Shown here: in pieces, positions 6,498 to 9,675 of the stretch | How positions within the stretch are numbered: position 1 is the stretch's first letter | Layout of the letters: each line of letters starts with the position of its first letter | Assembly: GCA_022837365.1 (NCBI GenBank) | Contig: JALHHV010000031.1 | Coordinates: 1 to 9,675 of the forward strand | DNA length: 9,675 nt | Direction of reading: 5' to 3' | Source of the DNA: Desulfovibrio sp. | GTDB taxonomy: Bacteria > Desulfobacterota > Desulfovibrionia > Desulfovibrionales > Desulfovibrionaceae | Made by a program: the position numbers and the translations under genes | Notes under the pieces: generated by a model | Database searches by the model: none | Told to the model about the DNA's origin: nothing | What the model saw: only the letters and a program-made list of their open reading frames with translations

Positions 6498-7877
6498 TCA
6501 GCCGAGCACCTTGGTCATGGCCGCGCGCAGCGCGCGGAGAATGACGTCGATGTCATCCCTGGTGACCACGTAGGCCGGGGCGATGTTGATGATGTTGTTG
6601 TGGCCGGGCAGGCTGCGGTTGGTGCGGCCCACCAGCACGCCGCCCGCCGCCATTTCGCCCACCACCTGGATGACCTTGCCTTCGGGCAGCGGCTTCCTGC
6701 TCGCCTTGTCTTCCACCAGTTCCACGCCGCACAGCAGGCCCTTGCCGCGCACGTCGCCGACATTGGGCAGAACAGTCAGTTCCCGCAGGCCCGCCAGCAG
6801 GTAGTCGCCCATGGCCTTCACGTTTTCGAGCAGGTTTTCCTCCTCGATGATGTTCATGTTCTCCAGGGCGGCGCTGCACGAGGCGGCGCACCCGCCGTAG
6901 GTGCTGATGTCGCGGAAGTAGGCCAGCTTGTCGGCCGGGTCGTGCAGGAAGGACTTGAAGAGGTCTTCGGTGGTGACGGTGACCGAGATGGGCATGTAGG
7001 CGCTGGCCACGCCCTTGGCCATGGTCACGATGTCCGGGGTGACCCCGTAGTGCTGGTAGCCGAACATGGTGCCGGTGCGGCCCATGCCGCAAACCACTTC
7101 GTCCATGATCATCAGCACGCCGTGGCGGCGACAGACGGCCGAAAGTTCGGTGTAGTACTCGGCCACCGGGGGGATGACCCCGCCGCCCGCCGTGATGGGC
7201 TCGACGATGAGGCCGCCCACGGTTTCGGGCCCCTCTTCCTTGATGATGCGGTCGACCGCCTTGACACAGTCGAGGTCGCAGCCGGGATAGGTCTTGCCGA
7301 AGGCGCAGCGGTAACAGCAGGCGTGGGGGAATTCGACGAAGCCGGGGACGAACGGGCCGAACCATTCCTTGCGTTCGGCCTGCCCGGTGGAGCTCAGGGC
7401 GCCGATGGTGGTGCCGTGGTAGTCGCGGGCGCGGAAGAGGATCTTTTTCTTGGCGGTGTTGCCCGAGATGTGGGCCAGCGCCCGGATCATCTTGTAGGCC
7501 TTTTCGTTGGCCTCGGACCCGCTGTTGGAAAGGTAGACCCGCGACAGGCCCGGCATGTGCGAGATCAGCTTACGGGCGAACTCGATGTAGGGGATGTTGC
7601 CGGCCGTGGCGGCATAGTAGGGCATGACCCTGAGCTGTTCGTACACCGCCTTGGCGATGCGTTCGCGGCCGTAGCCCACGTTCACGCACCACACGCCGCC
7701 GGACGTGGCGTCCAGGTATTCCTTGCCGTTGATGTCCCGCAGCTTCAGCCCGTCGGCTTCGACCACGATCATGGGGCCTTTGCCGGCGAGGGCCTGGTGC
7801 TGGACGAGGTGATGCCATACGTGGGCCATGTCGGCCGCCGCGTATGCCGCTGGGTCATGCTTCAGGCTGGGGCTCAT
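6498..7877 (-). CDS. tpa: Taurine:pyruvate aminotransferase
   Basis: This PLP-dependent class III aminotransferase converts taurine and pyruvate to sulfoacetaldehyde and L-alanine, the first step of taurine dissimilation. The 459 residues contain the DATSGGVWCVNVGYGRERIA segment (56-75) that strongly resembles known Tpa proteins, the phosphate-binding NSGSEAN (118-124), Tyr153-His154 in RDYHGTT, Asp259 in MIMDEVVCGMGRTG and the PLP lysine Lys288 in TMAKGVASAYMPIS. A cysteine cluster lies at 187-204 (Cys187, 188, 191, 200, 204). The ATG at 7877 is preceded by AGGAG with good spacing. It is the first gene of the leftward operon and faces xsc across a shared promoter region. Other class III aminotransferases look alike, but linkage to ald and xsc makes Tpa the best call. 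Confidence 0.95.
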   Translation of the reverse strand: MSPSLKHDPAAYAAADMAHVWHHLVQHQALAGKGPMIVVEADGLKLRDINGKEYLDATSGGVWCVNVGYGRERIAKAVYEQLRVMPYYAATAGNIPYIEFARKLISHMPGLSRVYLSNSGSEANEKAYKMIRALAHISGNTAKKKILFRARDYHGTTIGALSSTGQAERKEWFGPFVPGFVEFPHACCYRCAFGKTYPGCDLDCVKAVDRIIKEEGPETVGGLIVEPITAGGGVIPPVAEYYTELSAVCRRHGVLMIMDEVVCGMGRTGTMFGYQHYGVTPDIVTMAKGVASAYMPISVTVTTEDLFKSFLHDPADKLAYFRDISTYGGCAASCSAALENMNIIEEENLLENVKAMGDYLLAGLRELTVLPNVGDVRGKGLLCGVELVEDKASRKPLPEGKVIQVVGEMAAGGVLVGRTNRSLPGHNNIINIAPAYVVTRDDIDVILRALRAAMTKVLG

Positions 7878-8013
7878 GTCCTGCTCCTTGTGTTGTCAGG
7901 AAAAAACGAGGGCACCTGTAATGCGGACCGCGGGAAGCGTACCTCCGGGCGGGAATGATGCGGATATGATCCGTTAATGGGCAGTGTTCCGGGCGGTCCT
8001 CCAGAAAATTGAG

Positions 8014-8048
8014 GCGAAAGGGAGAAGGTTCCGGCCTTCTTTTTTCGC
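8014..8048. other. Terminator-like hairpin in the divergent region
   Basis: AGAAGG (8023-8028) pairs with CCTTCT (8035-8040) around a 6-nt loop, and the stem can be extended by GCGAAA (8014-8019) with TTTCGC (8043-8048). Six T (8040-8045) follow the inner stem in the rightward sense. In the leftward sense it lies inside the predicted tpa leader. It could stop stray rightward transcription or act in the tpa leader RNA; neither is shown. Confidence 0.45.
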
Positions 8049-8063
8049 TTTGTCTAGACAAAG
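8048..8063. promoter_or_regulatory. Candidate operator: perfect 16-bp palindrome CTTTGTCTAGACAAAG
   Basis: CTTTGTCTAGACAAAG reads the same on both strands. Its core GTCTAGAC fits the GT-N-TA-N-AC pattern known for operators of the HutC branch of GntR regulators. It overlaps the predicted xsc -35 box and abuts the predicted tpa -10 box, so one bound regulator could control both transcripts. No regulator gene is in the window, so the binding protein is unknown. Confidence 0.6.
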
Positions 8064-8083
8064 AAATGAGGCTTTGCTATTTT
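8055..8083 (+). promoter_or_regulatory. Candidate sigma-70-type promoter for xsc
   Basis: -35 TAGACA (8055-8060, five of six consensus bases), a 17-nt spacer and -10 TATTTT (8078-8083, four of six). The -35 box lies inside the palindrome. The start would be near 8090, giving a leader of about 100 nt before xsc. Prediction by eye only. Confidence 0.4.
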
Positions 8084-8091
8084 TCTGTCAA
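8063..8091 (-). promoter_or_regulatory. Candidate sigma-70-type promoter for the tpa operon
   Basis: On the reverse strand a perfect -35 TTGACA (8091-8086) is followed after 17 nt by a poor -10 CATTTC (8068-8063), just before the palindrome. The weak -10 would fit a promoter needing an activator. Prediction by eye only. Confidence 0.35.
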
Positions 8092-8191
8092 GCGTTTTTT
8101 ACGACGGGCGGGAACTCGGCGTAAAACTACTTCAACACCGTGCATTGTCAGGTAAAGGCGGCACGGTACGACCCCCCGAGGAGGCTTTGAA

Positions 8192-9675
8192 ATGCCCAAG
8201 ATGACCCCCAGTGAAGCAATGGCGGAAGTGCTGGTGCAGGAAGGCGTCACCCATGTCAGCGGCATTCTCGGCTCCGCTTTCATGGACCTGCTGGACCTGT
8301 TTCCGGCGGCGGGCATCGATTTCATTTCGGTGCGCCACGAACAGACGGCGGGCCACATGGAGGACGCCTTCACCAGAATGACCGGCAAGGCGGGCGTGTG
8401 CATCGGCCAGAACGGCCCCGGCATCACCAACTACGTCACGGCCGTGGCCACGGCCAACATGGCCCACACGCCCATGGTGCTCATTTCGCCCAGCGCGGGC
8501 AGCATTTCGGTGGGCTGGGACGGCTTTCAGGAATGCGACACCTGGAACCTGTTCAAGCCGATCACGAAAGCGTCGCTCCGGGTGCCGCATCCCAAGCGCG
8601 CCGCCGACATCATGCGCACGGCCTTCCGCATCGCCTACGCCGAACGCGGCCCGGTGCTGGTGGACATCCCGCGCGACTACTTCTACGGCGAGCTGGACGA
8701 GGACATCCTGGCCCCGTCGCAGTACCGCGTGGCCCCCGGCGGCATCGGCAACCCCGAGCAGTTCCGCGACGCGGTGGAAGTGCTGAAGTCGGCCAAGCGC
8801 CCGGTCATCGTCTCCGGCCGCGGCGTCGTCGATTCCGGCGCGCTGGAAACGGTGAAGGCCCTGGCCGAACATCTCAATGCCCCCGTGGCCTGCACCTACC
8901 TGCACAACGACGCCTTCCCCTGCGACCATCCGCTGTGGACCGGCCCCATCGGCTACATGGGCTCCAAGGCGGCCATGCGCATCCTGCAGCAGGCCGACGT
9001 CATCCTGGCCATCGGCACCCGGCTGTCCTACTTCGGCACACTGCCGCAGTACGACATCAACTACTTCCCCAAGACGGCCAAGATCGTCCAGATCGACATC
9101 AACCCCCGCCACATCGCCAAGACCCACCCCGTGGCCGTGGGCCTGTGCGCCGACGCCAAGGACGCCTCCGTGGAACTGTTGGCCCGCGTCCGCGAGGCCA
9201 TTCCGAATCCCAAGCGCGACGAGGCCGTGTACGCCAAGGTCAAGGCCGAGCTGGACGACTGGTACAAGGAAATCGCGGCCATCGCCGACGAACCGGTGAT
9301 GGAAGGCCGCATGCACCCGCGCAAGGCGCTGGAGGTGGTGGGCCGCTTCGTCACCGACCACAACGCCATCGCCACCACCGACATCGGCAACACCTCGTCC
9401 ACGGCCAACAGCTATCTGCGCTTCCGCAACGCCAAGCGCTCGGTGGCCACGCTGACCTTCGGCAACACCGGCTTCGCCTACCAGGCGGGCCTTGGCGCGC
9501 AACTGGCCTGCCCGGAAGACGCCGTGGTGGCCATCGTGGGTGACGGGGCGTGGGGCATGAGCCTGTTCGAAGTGCCCACCGCCGTGCAGTACAACCTGCC
9601 GGTCATCGCCACCGTGTACAACAACGGGGCCTGGTGCGCGGAAAAGAAGAACCAGGTGGACTTCTACAACAACCG
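8192..9675 (+). CDS. xsc: Sulfoacetaldehyde acetyltransferase (3' end beyond window)
   Basis: This thiamine-diphosphate enzyme converts sulfoacetaldehyde and phosphate to acetyl phosphate and sulfite, breaking the C-S bond of taurine carbon. The start [20 protein letters not shown] at 8192 has GAGGAGG (8178-8184) 7 nt upstream. Glu50 in [13 protein letters not shown] matches the ThDP-activating glutamate. The stretch [15 protein letters not shown] and the region [20 protein letters not shown] with GSKAAM resemble known Xsc closely and not acetolactate synthases. The ThDP/Mg motif begins GDGAWG (450-455) and ends with Asn477-Asn478. The frame stays open to the window end: 494 residues of a usual 580-600. 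It is transcribed away from tpa. Acetolactate synthase and oxalyl-CoA decarboxylase are more distant relatives and fit neither the motifs nor the context. Confidence 0.94.
   Translation, partial: MPKMTPSEAMAEVLVQEGVTHVSGILGSAFMDLLDLFPAAGIDFISVRHEQTAGHMEDAFTRMTGKAGVCIGQNGPGITNYVTAVATANMAHTPMVLISPSAGSISVGWDGFQECDTWNLFKPITKASLRVPHPKRAADIMRTAFRIAYAERGPVLVDIPRDYFYGELDEDILAPSQYRVAPGGIGNPEQFRDAVEVLKSAKRPVIVSGRGVVDSGALETVKALAEHLNAPVACTYLHNDAFPCDHPLWTGPIGYMGSKAAMRILQQADVILAIGTRLSYFGTLPQYDINYFPKTAKIVQIDINPRHIAKTHPVAVGLCADAKDASVELLARVREAIPNPKRDEAVYAKVKAELDDWYKEIAAIADEPVMEGRMHPRKALEVVGRFVTDHNAIATTDIGNTSSTANSYLRFRNAKRSVATLTFGNTGFAYQAGLGAQLACPEDAVVAIVGDGAWGMSLFEVPTAVQYNLPVIATVYNNGAWCAEKKNQVDFYNN

Larger units (their letters stand above)
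7878..8191. promoter_or_regulatory. Divergent intergenic control region between tpa and xsc
   Basis: This 314-nt gap separates the leftward tpa operon from rightward xsc and is clearly more AT-rich in its middle (about 8000-8100) than the genes around it. It holds a central palindrome, overlapping promoter-like boxes on both strands, and a hairpin with a T-run at 8014-8048. The tpa leader would be about 180 nt and the xsc leader about 100 nt. Small open frames in it have no convincing start or composition, so I see no gene here. Confidence 0.8.

Noticed and set aside
7855..8061. 68-residue leftward frame upstream of tpa
   Set aside because: It overlaps the tpa start in another frame, would begin inside the palindrome without a ribosome binding site, and its composition does not look like a protein.
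8132..9502. 456-residue open frame antisense to xsc
   Set aside because: It is a shadow of xsc: the + strand has motif-level evidence for Xsc, and the antisense translation is a Val/Gly/His-rich string with no recognisable domain.
1..9675. CRISPR arrays, insertion sequences, tRNA or rRNA genes, attachment sites
   Set aside because: I saw no spaced direct repeats, transposase-like proteins, terminal repeats or RNA gene signatures; the window looks like a stable metabolic locus.

Overview
The window is GC-rich bacterial DNA with tightly packed genes, strong AGGAGG-type ribosome binding sites and GC-rich third codon positions. It carries a nearly complete taurine dissimilation locus: taurine:pyruvate aminotransferase (tpa), alanine dehydrogenase (ald), sulfoacetaldehyde acetyltransferase (xsc) and a TauABC/SsuABC-type ABC importer. 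The set, and the look of the proteins, suggest an anaerobic Desulfovibrio-like sulfite/sulfate reducer in which taurine feeds sulfite to respiration. The taxon is inferred from gene content and general resemblance; nothing in the window proves it.

Layout. (1) Positions 1-584, leftward: the N-terminal 194 residues of an MFS transporter, cut by the window edge. (2) Positions 606-644: a strong leftward rho-independent terminator closing the large operon. (3) Positions 686-7877, leftward, in transcription order: tpa, ald, ABC ATPase 2, substrate-binding protein, permease B, permease A, ABC ATPase 1. Gene gaps are short (3-77 nt) except for 211 nt of GC-rich hairpins between ald and the transporter genes. 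(4) Positions 7878-8191: a 314-nt divergent promoter region with a perfect 16-bp palindrome that looks like a GntR/HutC-type operator. (5) Positions 8192-9675, rightward: xsc, missing its last part at the window edge.

How the genes work together (known chemistry of the families). The importer brings taurine in. Tpa moves the amino group to pyruvate, giving sulfoacetaldehyde and alanine. Ald regenerates pyruvate and releases ammonium and NADH. Xsc uses phosphate and thiamine diphosphate to split sulfoacetaldehyde into acetyl phosphate and sulfite. Acetyl phosphate can yield ATP through an acetate kinase encoded elsewhere, and sulfite can be the electron acceptor.

The most unusual point is in the transporter. 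It has two different ATPases and two different permeases for a single binding protein. ATPase 1 keeps the LSGGM signature but has Asn at the H-loop position; ATPase 2 keeps the H-loop His but has a degenerate ISASM signature. If they pair, the dimer has one canonical and one degenerate ATP site, an arrangement known from asymmetric heterodimeric ABC exporters but not usual for importers of this family. No regulator gene, phosphotransacetylase or sulfite reductase lies in the window.
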